Shown here: positions 11,964-23,104 of the stretch, one piece after another
How the letters are laid out: each line of letters starts with the position of its first letter
How positions within the stretch are numbered: the stretch's first letter is position 1
NCBI GenBank assembly: GCA_018907035.1
Contig: JACCIC010000022.1
Span: forward strand, 1,867,501-1,931,500
DNA: 64,000 nt
Source of the DNA: Sycobia sp. Sy_11
Taxonomy: Eukaryota; Arthropoda; Insecta; Hymenoptera; Epichrysomallidae
Reading direction: 5' to 3'
Program-made: the position numbers and the translations under genes
The notes under the pieces: generated by a model
Databases searched by the model: none
Told to the model about the DNA's origin: nothing
The model's input: the letters and a program-made list of their open reading frames with translations, nothing else

Positions 11964-12261
11964 ATGCTGCGCGCGCGTGTGTGTATGTTATGTATATGAT
12001 CGCGCATGCGTGCTAGCATACGATTGTGTACTTGCAGGTATATGAATTCTAAAGAAAAATTTGTATAATAAGCGTGCACGAAATGCTCGCAGTATCATCA
12101 TTATATTCTCGTCCTCGACTGTTGGTAATGAAGCCATGAGAGCATTTATAACTATAAACATGCGTGCAAAACCAGGTCGAGCATCTCTACTGGTGACTGC
12201 GTATCTCGCTGAATTGTCTATTTTTTTATATTTTTTTTCCTCCCCCCCCCCTCTGTTTCTA

Positions 12262-12264
<3 letters not shown>

Positions 12265-12319
<55 letters not shown>
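12265..12319. repeat. (CT)n microsatellite
   Basis: About 55 bp of CT, preceded by a C-rich run. Confidence 0.97.
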
Positions 12320-12322
<3 letters not shown>

Positions 12323-12512
12323 CTCCTTTTGTTCACACTATGCTTGAGGGTTTACAGTTTCTACATATTATAACAGCACATGTACCTCGTGAATGAGAGC
12401 TCCATATCTCGCCTGTTCGTTTTAACGGCAATACAGTGATCATGCTTTCTGAAAATAATTGGGTTGTAATTAAGGATGTAGATGACAAATACGCGTGGCT
12501 CATGTGAAAGAT

Positions 12513-12658
12513 CTTGCACACTATTTCAAAATATTTAATTTTCGAACGAATATATGATATTTTCCTTCTCGGTCCTGTCCAAATCTCCATGATTCTCCAC
12601 GAAATATCGATTATATGTTAAGATACCGAAGGTAATGAGTAATTATCATGAGCACTTA
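12513..12658 (+). repeat. Diverged direct repeat, unit 2
   Basis: This is the second copy of the repeat at 11823-11963, lying about 690 bp downstream in direct orientation. The intervening DNA holds a CT tract and no recognised element. Confidence 0.75.
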
Positions 12659-12659
12659 T

Positions 12660-13286
12660 GTCCACAATGAAGGAACTAGTGGAAATATTGTTAAATCATA
12701 TTGGAAAATCGACTTTCTAAAATCTGAATTTTTCCAGTGTAGAAAGTGCAGCATTGATTATGTGGAGAACCGAGTTTGTAGTTTTAATAAAATTAAAAAA
12801 AAAAAAAAATACAGGGTGTGTGGCTGGGTATGTGCGCGTGCATGTGTGGATACAAGCGGCGAGGCTGCCCATTGACACCGCCAGATTATATCCATTGAAC
12901 CCCAGACGTCACTACATAAAGTACGGAAAATCTCCAGCCCATTCGAGTGAAACAGAGAGAAAGAGAGAGAGAGATAAAGACAGAAAGAGAGAGATCGAAC
13001 CGCACATCAAAAAGCACCTGTGCCGCTTGCTACCGAGCGCCTTTGCGCCAATGGAGCAGCGTAACGAGTCTACCTGTCATCGATTGCTCGGCGGCGGCGG
13101 AGAGGAGGGGGTAACTGACCTGCTGCTCAGAAACAAACAAAAGTTTGCTCCCGTCGCAATAAGAAGACTAATCAGAATTAGAATGAAGATTCACACTATA
13201 TTATCGTTTATCCATTAATAAATATAATATTTTATAATATTATTTTCAAATATCTTTTATCACCCGAATCTATTCCTTTCTCGATT

Positions 13287-13288
<2 letters not shown>
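12660..13288. other. Gene-free stretch
   Basis: No gene is recognised. GC-richer sequence at 12820-13160 includes a GA-rich patch at 12950-12995. A 154-residue plus-strand frame crosses it but consists of low-complexity basic sequence with no domain. Confidence 0.55.
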
Positions 13289-13331
<43 letters not shown>

Positions 13332-13337
13332 ACACAT
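13289..13337. repeat. (CA)n microsatellite abutting a SINE tail
   Basis: CA dinucleotides run up to the 3' end of the minus-strand SINE, so on the SINE strand the tail reads into (TG)n. The microsatellite may have grown at the SINE tail. Confidence 0.95.
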
Positions 13338-13535
13338 TTTATGTTGTTTAACGTTGCTCTATTTATGCTTCCAAATAGCAATGCAAATCAGCGACGGTGG
13401 TCTACGATGTGTTTGTAAACAAAGTACAAGTAAATTATTACAGCGGTGCTTGTGACAATCGGCCGGGACCGGGATTTGAACTCGGATCACCAAGTTACTA
13501 GTCCTTCGGCCTAGCGATCGAGCCATCGTAGGCCT
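13336..13535 (-). mobile_element. tRNA-derived SINE, copy 2
   Basis: This is full length and closely similar to the copies at 5199 and 40446. Minus-strand head GAGGCCTACGATGGCTCGAT, B-box GAGTTCAAATCCCGG, and body through GTTTACAAACACATCGTAGA to a terminal AACGTTAAACAACAT. No clear target duplication is seen because both flanks are simple repeats (CA on the left, TA on the right). Confidence 0.83.
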
Positions 13536-13537
13536 CT

Positions 13538-13868
13538 ATATATATGTAGATAAATACATCAACATTATAATGTAAATATATAAATAATATAATACAACAA
13601 CAATATGCAACGCGCAATATAATATATGTAATTCAGTCGCACTGAACAATATGTTATATTATGTTATGTACCGAAACTTTTCATTTTTCGTTATTTTATT
13701 GGTTTAAAGGAAGAACGAAGCACGCAATATTCAAGCCCATTATATACAGTACCGTAAGTAATTAACTTTATGCCCACGTAATTGCCCTAGTTGAAATTAC
13801 TAGTTTTAAATTTTGTAGGGCAGACTAATGTAGCAATTACAATACTCAGTCATTCATTATGCGGTTCT

Positions 13869-13920
<52 letters not shown>

Positions 13921-16011
13921 CGGAATCATTACGATGCGATATACATATGGAAATATTGTAAAATGAACTCGTGCAATGAATTTGAGTGAGGTATACGAAC
14001 GTGCTTTGTTTCCATCCACGTATCCCCTTCCACTTTTGAGATAAAAATTAAAGAAAGGAGAAAAAAAATTCAAATACACTTTCGTGCTAAGCGTTGTATG
14101 ACTTTAAAAAGTTTGAAGCTCGAAAATTAAATGGATTAAAAATTTTTAATTGACTATGATGTACGATAATGTAATAAATGTTGCCATTGAATATATGATG
14201 TTAGTGTATGAAACACGAAATCTTAATGGTAAATAGCATAACACTCACGCAAAGAAATGTCTTTGTTTTTATTTCTTCTGTATATACATAAATCTAGATT
14301 TACAACATATGTATGCATTGTTTAATATAAGGGCACTTTCGAACGAGACTTCTCGTAACTGTCTAAATATTAGGCTTATCATAAAAAATATAAATAAAAG
14401 TCAATTAATATTTATATAGAAATACAATTTTATCGTATACATAATGATTATTGATAAAAATAAACAACAGTATTATCGAAAGTTTATCGTCGAATGTCTG
14501 TGTAGCTAATCTATAAACTATTTTTTTTCATTGAATAATAGCGCGACCTCGTGTTTATTAACTCCGAAATATCTCAGCTGATATATATATATATATAGTA
14601 AACGCGCATATAGTTTTGCTTGATAGATCTCAGTGCAATAGCGACATCGGGAAGTCACTTAAGCATTAAACTCCATTATAATACTGGTATTCGGTCCAGT
14701 GGGATTATTAATTTAGATGTTCATACAGGATGGCTCATTCTAATCGACGCACCTTGATTTCTCGCAATCTAAGCCAGATAATGAAAAATAGTTAGTGAAA
14801 AGACCGACCTTGAAATCGCTTCTCTAAATTATTTAAAGGTCTGAGTAATGTTCTTGTATTTTCAACCTCGGTTTCTGTAAATGGACAAAAGTTTAGATTT
14901 AAAAAATCAAATATAACTACGTCCAGTGATGCGTAGATTTTTATCTAATCATAATGGAAATTGCACAAAGAATGGAGTAGATAGGTTAAATTTTACAAAC
15001 ATGTAACCTGCGAGATAAAGGAAACTGACTGTATTCTAAATACCGATTCAACTGTCTTTATCGACGAATTTCTAGATACCATATATTAAATTTTAAAGCT
15101 GCTAAAAATGAGAAAAAAGTAGAATTTTTTATTATTTTTAATAAAATTTCATCCTCCTCCTTTCATTATCTATAAAGGAACCTCGCATAATTCTTCCATA
15201 TTATATAACGAATAAATTGACGTACACTAAACATTCAATATTTGTATCGGTACAACAGAAATTAGCTTTAAGGTTCATGTCTAAGCAAAGTGTAAAACTG
15301 TCGAAGCTTTGCTTCATTTTTTTTTCTCAAAATTTTCTTTTTACGAAAAGAATGTAAAAGATCATTAGAATACAACGGCGTATCGAGCTCATTTGAATGT
15401 AGAATGTAGTTTTTTATTTCTCTCAGCAATGGGTATTTTCATCTACTTTCTCTCGCCAATTGTAGTGGTAAAAGTTTCAGAGAAAACTTCATTGATTTTA
15501 CGTGCAAGAGTGTCCGTCTACGATAATCAAGATAAAAATTCATGCGCTTAAAGTTATTCCATCATCTAATATTTATTATAATACCGTCAAGGTTTACTCT
15601 ATGCGAGGAGTTATATGACATATAAATAATGGTGAATGTGCATGTGACTTGTATTTTATTCCTTCAAAATCAAAATTGTTGACCTTTTTTCTCTTATTCC
15701 CGGTCATTTTTCGAGCATATTTCTCGCGTGTGATTCGCGGAGATGTGGGTCGGTTAATGAAAACGAGAAGCTTTTATACTCAATGCTCGTAACAGCTGTA
15801 ATATACCTGGCGTGGTTCTTGTCAAGTGTATGCAGTAATAATGACATCTCTACGACTGTGTGTGCAGGTGTCTATCTCTCTTTTGTCATATATAAAATAT
15901 TTGAATATTATCCATAATACTGTTTATTGACACAATTAAATACGTAGATCAAATGGTGACCTGCAGAGTAATGAAGCCAAACTAACTATATAATAGAAAA
16001 TAACTAGATAA

Positions 16012-16015
<4 letters not shown>
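13538..16015. other. AT-rich gene-free stretch
   Basis: No gene is recognised. It holds a TA microsatellite at 13871-13916 and otherwise unique AT-rich DNA. ACAGGATGGCTCATTCTAATC at 14726-14746 is of the 'ACAGGRTG...' kind sometimes seen at transposon ends, but no partner end was found. Confidence 0.55.
13871..13916. repeat. (TA)n microsatellite
   Basis: About 46 bp of pure TA. Confidence 0.97.

Positions 16016-16072
<57 letters not shown>
16016..16072. repeat. (TA)n microsatellite
   Basis: About 57 bp of pure TA lying 44 bp upstream of the Copia 5' LTR. Confidence 0.97.
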
Positions 16073-16076
<4 letters not shown>

Positions 16077-16115
16077 GTAATCAAATCGATAATTCCATAA
16101 TTCCATATCTAAATA

Positions 16116-16455
16116 TGTTAGATTATTTTAGCCTTCTATAAATAATAAAGCAAAAAATACTTGAAACTAAATATTGGACAGTATCGTAAAGGCATGTAAA
16201 CATATGTGTCCACTGGGTCTTATTACGATGTGCGTCTTTGCTGCCCTGCGCAGGTAAATGATTTATGAGTTTATTGTTTAGCTGCCTGATGTGTTTTTAT
16301 AGGTTTTAAGTTTCTCACAAAGGCTTGCAGAATTTTCAATTTCGAGTACTGCAGTGAGTCTTGCGTTGTCCTTTCGTTTGAACAGATGTCTTTTCTTTCC
16401 TCGTTTGAAATAAAGTTCATGTTAAAAGATTATTACGTGTATCTTTATTTTAACA
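16116..16455 (+). mobile_element. Copia-type 5' LTR
   Basis: This 340-bp repeat begins TGTTAGATTATTTTAG and ends TTTTAACA, with TGTTA/TAACA short inverted ends typical of LTRs. It contains a TATA-like TTTTTATAGG (about 16296) and an AATAAA polyadenylation signal (about 16408). It is nearly identical to the reverse-oriented solo LTR at 34156-34494, and its ends match the shortened 3' LTR at 19376-19486. No primer-binding site could be named confidently downstream. Confidence 0.88.
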
Positions 16456-19375
16456 TAACACTTTTTATAAAAAAAGAAAAGTCAAACTCATTTTAATTTA
16501 AAAATAGTAAATTTATATTGTGATTATGATGTAGAGTATTTATCGAATGAAATGAAGGACTATTGCAAAGATAATGGAATCAACTATCATTTAACAGTTT
16601 CTCATACTTCATCATTAAATGGTGTTTCAGAAAGAATGATTAGAACAATTACTGAAAAAGCACGTAAGTGGGGCTAAACTAAACAATGTATTTTGGGGTG
16701 AAGCAGTTTCAACTGCGATGTATTTAATAAATTGAACCCTTACTAATGCTTTAAAACGGTATAAAATACCATATCAATTATGGTATGGTAAAAATCATTA
16801 AGTAAAATATTTAAAAGTTTTGGATAGTACAATATATGTGAATAATAAGATAAGAAAAACAAAAATTAAAATTTTGAAGATAAATCTTGGAAACGTATTT
16901 TAGTTGGTTACGTTTTAATTTTAATTTTACAATAAAATATGGGATGTAGAATCAGAAAAATTTATTGTAGCAAGGGACCTGATAGCTGATGAAATAAAAT
17001 TTTGAATTCGAGATCAGAAATGAGGCTTGAAGGAATTGTAATAAAAATTCCAAGAAAACTGATGAACGTAATGTTCGTAACAAATCAGTAGAGCCTACGA
17101 AATCTGATAATGAAAAATCAGAAAAATTTCTGGAAGGAATTGTCATAGAAAATTCCAAGAAAACTGATGAACGTGATGTTCGCAACGAAACAGTAGAGCT
17201 TCAGAAATCAGATAATGAAAAATCAGAAAAACTTCTGGAAGACCAATCTGAGAAAAATGAATCAGATGAACCAGATTCGAAAATAGACAGAAATTCAAAT
17301 GAAAATTTGAATAAGTCTAATAAATCTATAATAGAAATAGATAATTGCAATCAATCAGAATTTCAAAATGATAAATATAATACAATGAAAATAATTACAA
17401 ATCTAAAAAGGAGTGTTAGAGTCAAAAATAGACCAAGAATTTCTTATGAAGAAATAAATTATGTTTTGTATGCATAATCAGTAAATTGTGAAATTCCCAA
17501 TAATTTCAATGATATTCAAAATAATCTCCATAAAGAAAAATGGGAACAGGCAATTAAAGATGAATTAAATTCATATTATTTTAATAAAACTTGGATACTA
17601 GTATCAAAGCCACAAAACAAAAATATTATAGACTGCAAATGGGTATTCGCTATTAAAAATGATGAACATGGAAATTCATTAAAATATAAAGCGCGTCTTG
17701 TTGCTCGTGGTTTCAATAAAAAATATTTAATTGATTATAACGAGACTTTTGCTTCTGTAGCAAGAATTACAAGCTTTAGATTAACTATAGCGTTTACAAA
17801 TCAATATCATTTGCTTATTCACTGTATGGATGTAAAAACTGCATTTTTAAATGGTTCATTGCAGAAAGAAATTTATATGAAAATTCCTGAAGGAATTAAA
17901 TTTAAAACAAATCAAATTTGTAAATTAAATAAAGCTATGTATATATATATGGATTGAAACGAGCAGTAAGATGTTGGTTTGAAACTTTTGATACATCATT
18001 AATAGCAAATGGTTTTAAAAATTGATTAGTGGATCGTTGCATATATATATATAAATAAAGGAGAAATATTTAAGAATATATATGTTGTACTCTAAGTACA
18101 TGATTTAGTAATTGTTACAATCGATATTCACACAATGAATAATTTAAAAAAATTATTTAATGAATAAATTCAGAATGACAGATTTAAAAGAAATTAAACT
18201 ATTTCATGGATAATAAAAATTATAATAAGATGTAATTAAGATATATATAATGAAATAATGAAATAATGAAATTATAAAATTATGAAATAATGAAATAATG
18301 AAATTAAGAAATAATGACATAATGATGTACTCATTCTTAATTAGAGTTCATATATAAAAACGATTTTAAATTAATTTAACACGAGTGATTGTGATGCTGT
18401 AAGCGCACCATTTCAAAATAATATAAATTATATTGATTTAAATTCACATAACAAATACGACGCCCATTTCAAAATCTGATCGAATGCTTAATGTATGTAA
18501 TGATTTGTACGCGTCCAAATTTGAGTACAAAAAAAAAAAAATTTTCTATGTAGATATTCAAAGAAAAATAATACAGAACTATGGAAATGCCTAGAAAGAG
18601 TTTTAAAATATTTTTAAAGGTTTGATGAATTTAAAATTAACTTATACAAAAGGCAACAGTGAAATTATTTTAAGCGGTTATCTTAAATCTTATTAGGGTG
18701 ATCATGAAGGTACTGATACAAAAAGTATAACAGGCTACTTATTTGAAAGTTATTTGAAAAATGCACGATTAGCTGGAATACTAAAAGACAAGCATCTATA
18801 GTAGCTTCTTCAACAGAAGCAGAATATATGACTTGACTTGAAGGTGTTAAAGAAGCATTATGGCTAAAGTCTTTAATAAATAATATAGAAATTAAAATCA
18901 TGAAACCGACTGTAATTTGTGAAGACAATAACGGATGTATAAGTATAGCGAATAACTCAAGTAATCATAAGCGATCAACACTTATAGATATTAAATATCA
19001 TTTCTCGAGAGAGCAAAATAGAGAAAAATGTAATAATATTGAAACATATTTCCACAGGGGAGCAGATTGCTGATGCACTAACAAAACCATTGCCAACTGT
19101 GAAATTTCTTGAACTCAGAAAAGGAATGAGCATGGAGGAATAATAAAATATAATTCATATTGTTTTCATTAATATATATTTTATATTAGTAATAGAGACG
19201 GTTTGAATAGGTTTTACTGGGTTTCCCTATTCCTTGCAACAAATGTTGGACCGTGTGTAATTTCCCAGAACAAACGAGGAAAGTATATAGACTGAAAGGA
19301 ACTATTGTATATCTAATATTAAGTTTTATTTTATTATATATTATTGTATTTACTCAAGTAATTTTTGAGAGGGCG
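16456..19375 (+). pseudogene. Decayed Copia polyprotein (integrase, RT, RNase H)
   Basis: Only the 3' half of a Copia/Ty1 polyprotein remains; gag, protease and the start of integrase are missing directly after the LTR. Domain order is Copia-like, with integrase before RT. Integrase remnants at about 16522-17000 include EYLSNEMKDYC, then SLNGVSERMIRT (with the third catalytic glutamate) and WDVESEKFIVARD. An acidic linker with a tandem duplication follows. RT at about 17497-18180 includes KARLVARGF and MDVKTAFLNG (first catalytic aspartate). The YVDD box at 18087-18104 has decayed, reading L-stop-V-H-D. RNase H at about 18690-19143 includes ITGYLFE, VASSTEAEYM and QIADALTKPLP. Many frameshifts and stops, plus small TA and GAAATAAT expansions, show it is long dead. 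Confidence 0.9.
17032..17240 (+). repeat. Tandem duplication in the Copia integrase tail
   Basis: Two copies of a unit of about 104 bp start at 17032 and 17136 (GGAATTGT.ATA.AAAATTCC, then AAAACTGATGAACGT). The unit encodes an acidic and lysine-rich linker (EKSEKFLEG-like), and the one-base difference from a multiple of three contributes to loss of frame. Confidence 0.8.
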
Positions 19376-19486
19376 TATTAGATTATTTTAGCCGACATTA
19401 GATTATTTTAGAATAGACGTCTTTTCTTTCCTCGTTTGAAATAAAGTTCATGTTAAAAGATTATTTCGTGTATCTGTATTTTAACA
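19376..19486 (+). mobile_element. Internally deleted Copia 3' LTR
   Basis: About 111 bp match both ends of the 340-bp LTR, with about 230 bp of U3/R lost. It starts TATTAGATTATTTTAGCC, repeats ATTAGATTATTTTAG once more, then joins the U5 half (GACGTCTTTTCTTTCCTCG to TTTTAACA). A short purine tract, GAGAGGG at about 19367, is the polypurine primer for plus-strand synthesis. The flanking 5-mers (AAATA left, TTCCA right) do not match, so no target duplication survives. Confidence 0.83.
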
Positions 19487-20970
19487 TTCCACCTACTATA
19501 TTTAATAAAAATTCAATAAAATATAACGAACATTGCTTATTTTTATTCATACAAAAAAGGTTTCGAAACTGCACATGATGTTCGTCATTGCATTTTACTA
19601 GTTGATTTTAATCCAGACTGCTGGATACCAATTTTGCTATTTAAATAAAATCTCTAAACCGTTTCTCAATGATTGCCAAGAGCAGCGCCTTCCGACGAGC
19701 AATAAAACTATATATATATTGAGCGAAAGAGAGAAAGGGAAAGAAAATGTAGAATTAAGTGCACGCAGAGGCCAAGCGTAGAATCTACAACGCTCCAAAA
19801 GAACGTGCCCCGACGGCAACTTAGGGGATTTCCCGCGCGTACGCCGGTATCGAAGATCGAATCGCATTCAAATGCGCGCGGTACGCTGCGGGTCTCGAAG
19901 CAGCTCGGAGGCGCTCGCTCGAGCGTACATCAAGACGCGGGTCGTCCGTGGCTGTATAAATAAACTGGTCCACTATAAGTATCAATACACACACGCGCGC
20001 GCGCATAGATGCAGCAGAGAATCCTGCGCGCATTGTCACATCCGATGTTCAACTGTGTCCAACATTACGTGCGTGCATTGCATGAGCGGCGGATATCAAT
20101 ATATAAGTGACGCGTTGCATCGCTGTTTCGCAGATATTTCCACTTAGTTGAAATCGGAGAGCCTGCGAGCTTTCCATATATAACAGATGGCGAGACCATT
20201 CGGCGGAGATCCCGACTACGGTATTCGGAGAAGTTGTATACGCGTGCGTGTTTGTGACCGTGTGTGTGGCTATGTGTACCTATGCATGCGTATGTATTTG
20301 GACAAAGGGCTTGAGAAGGATGTCGGGGATGATGAGGGGGGGGGGGTCACAAAAAGAATGGAAAGACAAAAGGAGAACAAAGTGGCAGGAGAATGTGGCT
20401 ACAAGGACGAAATGTATATACTGTAAATGTGTGGATATACAAACGTCGCATCGTCACGGAACCCGTAGAATAAAAAAAAAGTGGAAGGGACAGGCTGAGC
20501 GTACAAAGAAATATACTACCCCCGCGCGCAGACGTAGATGAAAGTACACGAGGAGGAAGAAAGAGTAGGGTGAAAGTGTTTCATCATTTACTAGCGCCCA
20601 CTTCGAAGCCTGGAGACGGACGCATCGAGCTAAAGCGTCAATCTGTATAGACATGTGTGTAGATATTCTTCTGATGTTGATTCCGATATGCTCGTTCTGC
20701 GTCTTGCATATATTATACAATGACGAATTTTATTGTTTTCCCGGAATACGCACCGAGAGCGACCACACTCCATGAATGCCCTAAACAACGGCGGACAACA
20801 TCGCGCTTCTTTCTGTAACTATACGAAGCTATAGGTTAACTTTTTGTAAGTAAGGCCGTGATCAGGAGTAAATGCAGGCATTTATTAGGATAAAATATAT
20901 TCTCTTATGCATAAATATATGTTGATAAATGTGAATGAAAATATCTCAGACTCTCGCGCAAATCGCTGAT
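19487..20970. other. Gene-free stretch with GC-rich block
   Basis: No gene is recognised. Positions 19780-20700 are GC- and CpG-rich, with CG/CA alternation near 19990. The open frames on both strands overlap one another and lack domains. Confidence 0.55.
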
Positions 20971-21170
20971 TTTTTTTCATTTAACGTCGCTCCATTTATG
21001 CTTCCAAATTCAGGTGCTAATCAATCGCAGAAGTCTACGATGTGTTTGTAAACAAAATACAGGTAAACTTTTACAGAGGAGGTGCTTGTGTCAATGGATC
21101 AAGGCGGGAACTTGAACTCCGATCATCAAATTAAGTCCTTCGCTCTAGTGATTCAGTTATCATAGATCTC
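20971..21170 (-). mobile_element. tRNA-derived SINE, copy 3 (old)
   Basis: This is the same SINE family on the minus strand but more diverged. The head reads GAGATCTATGATAACTGAAT and the B-box region GAGTTCAAGTTCCCG is mutated. The body ACATCGTAGACTTCTGCGAT and the end AGCGACGTTAAATG remain clear. No target duplication was found. Confidence 0.8.
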
Positions 21171-22168
21171 ATATGTTATAATTTTGCTTATAAGAATGAA
21201 ACTTAATCACTAAATTAATAATAATAATAAAACAATAATAAAAATAATAATATTAATAATGAATATATGCTTATTTATCGGAATTTGTTTTAAGGATTCG
21301 TGTAAAATACATACAAAGTCAATTTGAATAATAAATTAGAATTGAATGAAATAAATAAATGGTACAAGAAACCTCCACTTAGAGAGTCGAGAAGAAAGCC
21401 ATAACAATAAATTACAATGTTTGTGACCTTCTATTAAAAGACCCCAGCTTTAGTTATAAGCGTATATAAAATTACCCAAAGAATAATTGGGTTATTGATT
21501 AAAGCAAAAATAAAAAGTCACTGTTAAGATACAATAGATTTCGACGCGAAAGCTTAGTTACCAATTTACTCCTGGCGCATTAGAGGTTAGGTAAAGAAGA
21601 AAACGGTCTTGTACCTCTTCTTCTACACTTCGAGGTAACTCCCGATGTTGTGAAAAATGAGGACAGTTCGAGTTACCAAGGTCTAAAAATTAGTTCCACT
21701 GATACACTCAGGTTTAACAGCTCGGCCAACCGCAACAATTCTGTCATTTTTCCGATATGCCGAAAACGCCCAAAAACGTAGACGGAGCATCTTTATTAAT
21801 AACAATAACGGTATATCAAGAGAAAGTTTATATTCGCATGATGCACATAAGTAAACCTACAGTTTTTTCAGATAAGCATACGTGATCGATTCTACATGTG
21901 ACACACAAGAATTGTAATTGATTACCACCACTAATTATTGAACATTTTCTCATTAATCAAATAAGCATCGTGAGAAAATAAAATCTATAAAATTGTAAAA
22001 CTAACGCGCCTCAAACAGATTTTTGAATTTTCTACAAAATTGGTAAGCGCAAGCAAAAATGATTGACATTCTAGAAAATTCTCTATATTATATATATTAA
22101 TATTATTAGAAAAATTAGAAGAAAAATTTTGTATAAAAGATCTATGATGAACTGGCATAGATGATAGT
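21171..22168. other. AT-rich gene-free stretch
   Basis: No gene is seen. A short (TAA)n region lies at 21215-21260. A hairpin block, AAACCTCCACT...AGTCGAG, lies at 21369-21400 and resembles one near 25640. Confidence 0.55.
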
Positions 22169-22181
22169 AATAACTTTAACA
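22169..22181 (+). repeat. 13-bp target-site duplication, left
   Basis: AATAACTTTAACA is repeated exactly at 22608-22620, directly bracketing the hammerhead element. Confidence 0.8.
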
Positions 22182-22607
22182 AATTAATAAATATTTTTTT
22201 TATTGGTCCTACAGTCCAATCAATTCAATCTAAAAATAAAAATAAAAATAAAAATAAAATTAATGCGGTCCCTGATGAGGAGCCGTAGCGAGTTTGAAAC
22301 GTTGGACAGATATTCAATTAGGTAAAGGTGTTGGGGACAGTCAAACTGCACTTTACTAACAAAGAATTTTTTCAGCTAATATTTTATTTTCAGATTAGTC
22401 TACGGGGGTGAATGTAAAGAAGAACAGTGTGATTGTCATTATGATTTTTAATTTAATTTTTAATTTAATTTTTATTTTTAATTTTTATTTTATTTTTATT
22501 TTTATTTTTATTTTTAGATTGAATTGACTGGACTGTAAGACCGATAAAAAAAATATTTATTAATTTGTATATGGGCAGTCGATATAAGTACAATTAAATT
22601 ATTTTAA
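22182..22607 (+). mobile_element. Short hammerhead-bearing retroelement, copy B
   Basis: This 426-bp non-coding element is flanked by perfect 13-bp direct repeats (AATAACTTTAACA). The left end, AATTAATAAATATTTTTTTT followed by ATTGGTCCTACAGTCCAATC and an A-rich (AAAAT)n run, is mirrored as an inverted repeat on the right: a (TTTTA)n run, then GATTGAATTGACTGGACTGT and AAGACCGATAAAAAAAATAT up to about 22566. Another 41 bp, containing GGGCAGTCGATATAAG, is present only on the right. Between the arms lies a 40-nt hammerhead-like motif (22268-22307), then about 130 bp also found in copy A. Inverted partial terminal repeats, a variable-length target duplication and a hammerhead are known together from Penelope-like elements. 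There is no reverse transcriptase, so it would have to be mobilised in trans. The family assignment is inference. Confidence 0.75.
22268..22307 (+). ncRNA. Hammerhead ribozyme-like motif (copy B)
   Basis: In order: GTCC (22268-22271, stem I 5' strand), CTGATGA (22272-22278), one extra G, stem II GAGC (22280-22283) pairing with GTTT (22292-22295, two wobble pairs) across the loop CGTAGCGA, GAAA (22296-22299), C-GT, T (22303, position 17), then GGAC (22304-22307) closing stem I. Cleavage would follow U22303. Stem III is only AC/GU with no loop. Because ACGU is self-complementary, two RNAs could form a shared stem III, as described for the small dimer-cleaving hammerheads of Penelope-like retrotransposons. 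All invariant core bases are present. The extra G before stem II and the GUU cleavage triplet are departures that could lower activity. Confidence 0.65.
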
Positions 22608-22620
22608 AATAACTTTAACA
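22608..22620 (+). repeat. 13-bp target-site duplication, right
   Basis: Exact copy of 22169-22181 (AATAACTTTAACA). Confidence 0.8.
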
Positions 22621-23104
22621 TTATTTCAAACTCCTATTTTTATCATATACATGGGTTTCTAGAAAATTTGAAATTAGTGCTTTTAATTTTATTTTACACA
22701 TATAAATATATTCGCAATTGTTTCTAAAGATTCTTTGATTCAACAAATATTGCGAAATTTCGATTTTTCCTAAATTTGTGATTTTCATAAAAGGAACTTT
22801 TGCAAGACAGATTATCGAGAAATTCTAAGCGTTATGTCAGCAGTATCTTTTCTGCATCTTATTCCAGATTTTTTCTCCCTGCCATAAAGAGCAGAAGTGC
22901 ACATAGACCAGTCCATATCTACATAAGCTCAAGAAAAAGTTTCATTTTTCTTGGTACACCCACGTCAAAGTATAAGCATTTTGATGAACTTCACATTCTA
23001 GACGTAATCTAGCGTTATAACTATCATATACAAAAGGTCAGATATAGATTATCCAATTTAAATTTAATTTAAATTTAATTTTAATACATTTATAATTTCT
23101 ACAC
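22621..23104. other. AT-rich gene-free stretch
   Basis: Nothing is recognised apart from a short TTTAAATTTAATTT-type AT repeat near 23060. A 70-residue frame at 22800-23012 has no domain. Confidence 0.5.

Noticed and set aside
14726..14746. ACAGGATGGCTCATTCTAATC as a transposon end
   Set aside because: No inverted partner, target duplication or second copy exists in the window.
16952..17185. 77-residue minus-strand frame as a gene
   Set aside because: It is the antisense shadow of the duplicated Copia integrase tail.
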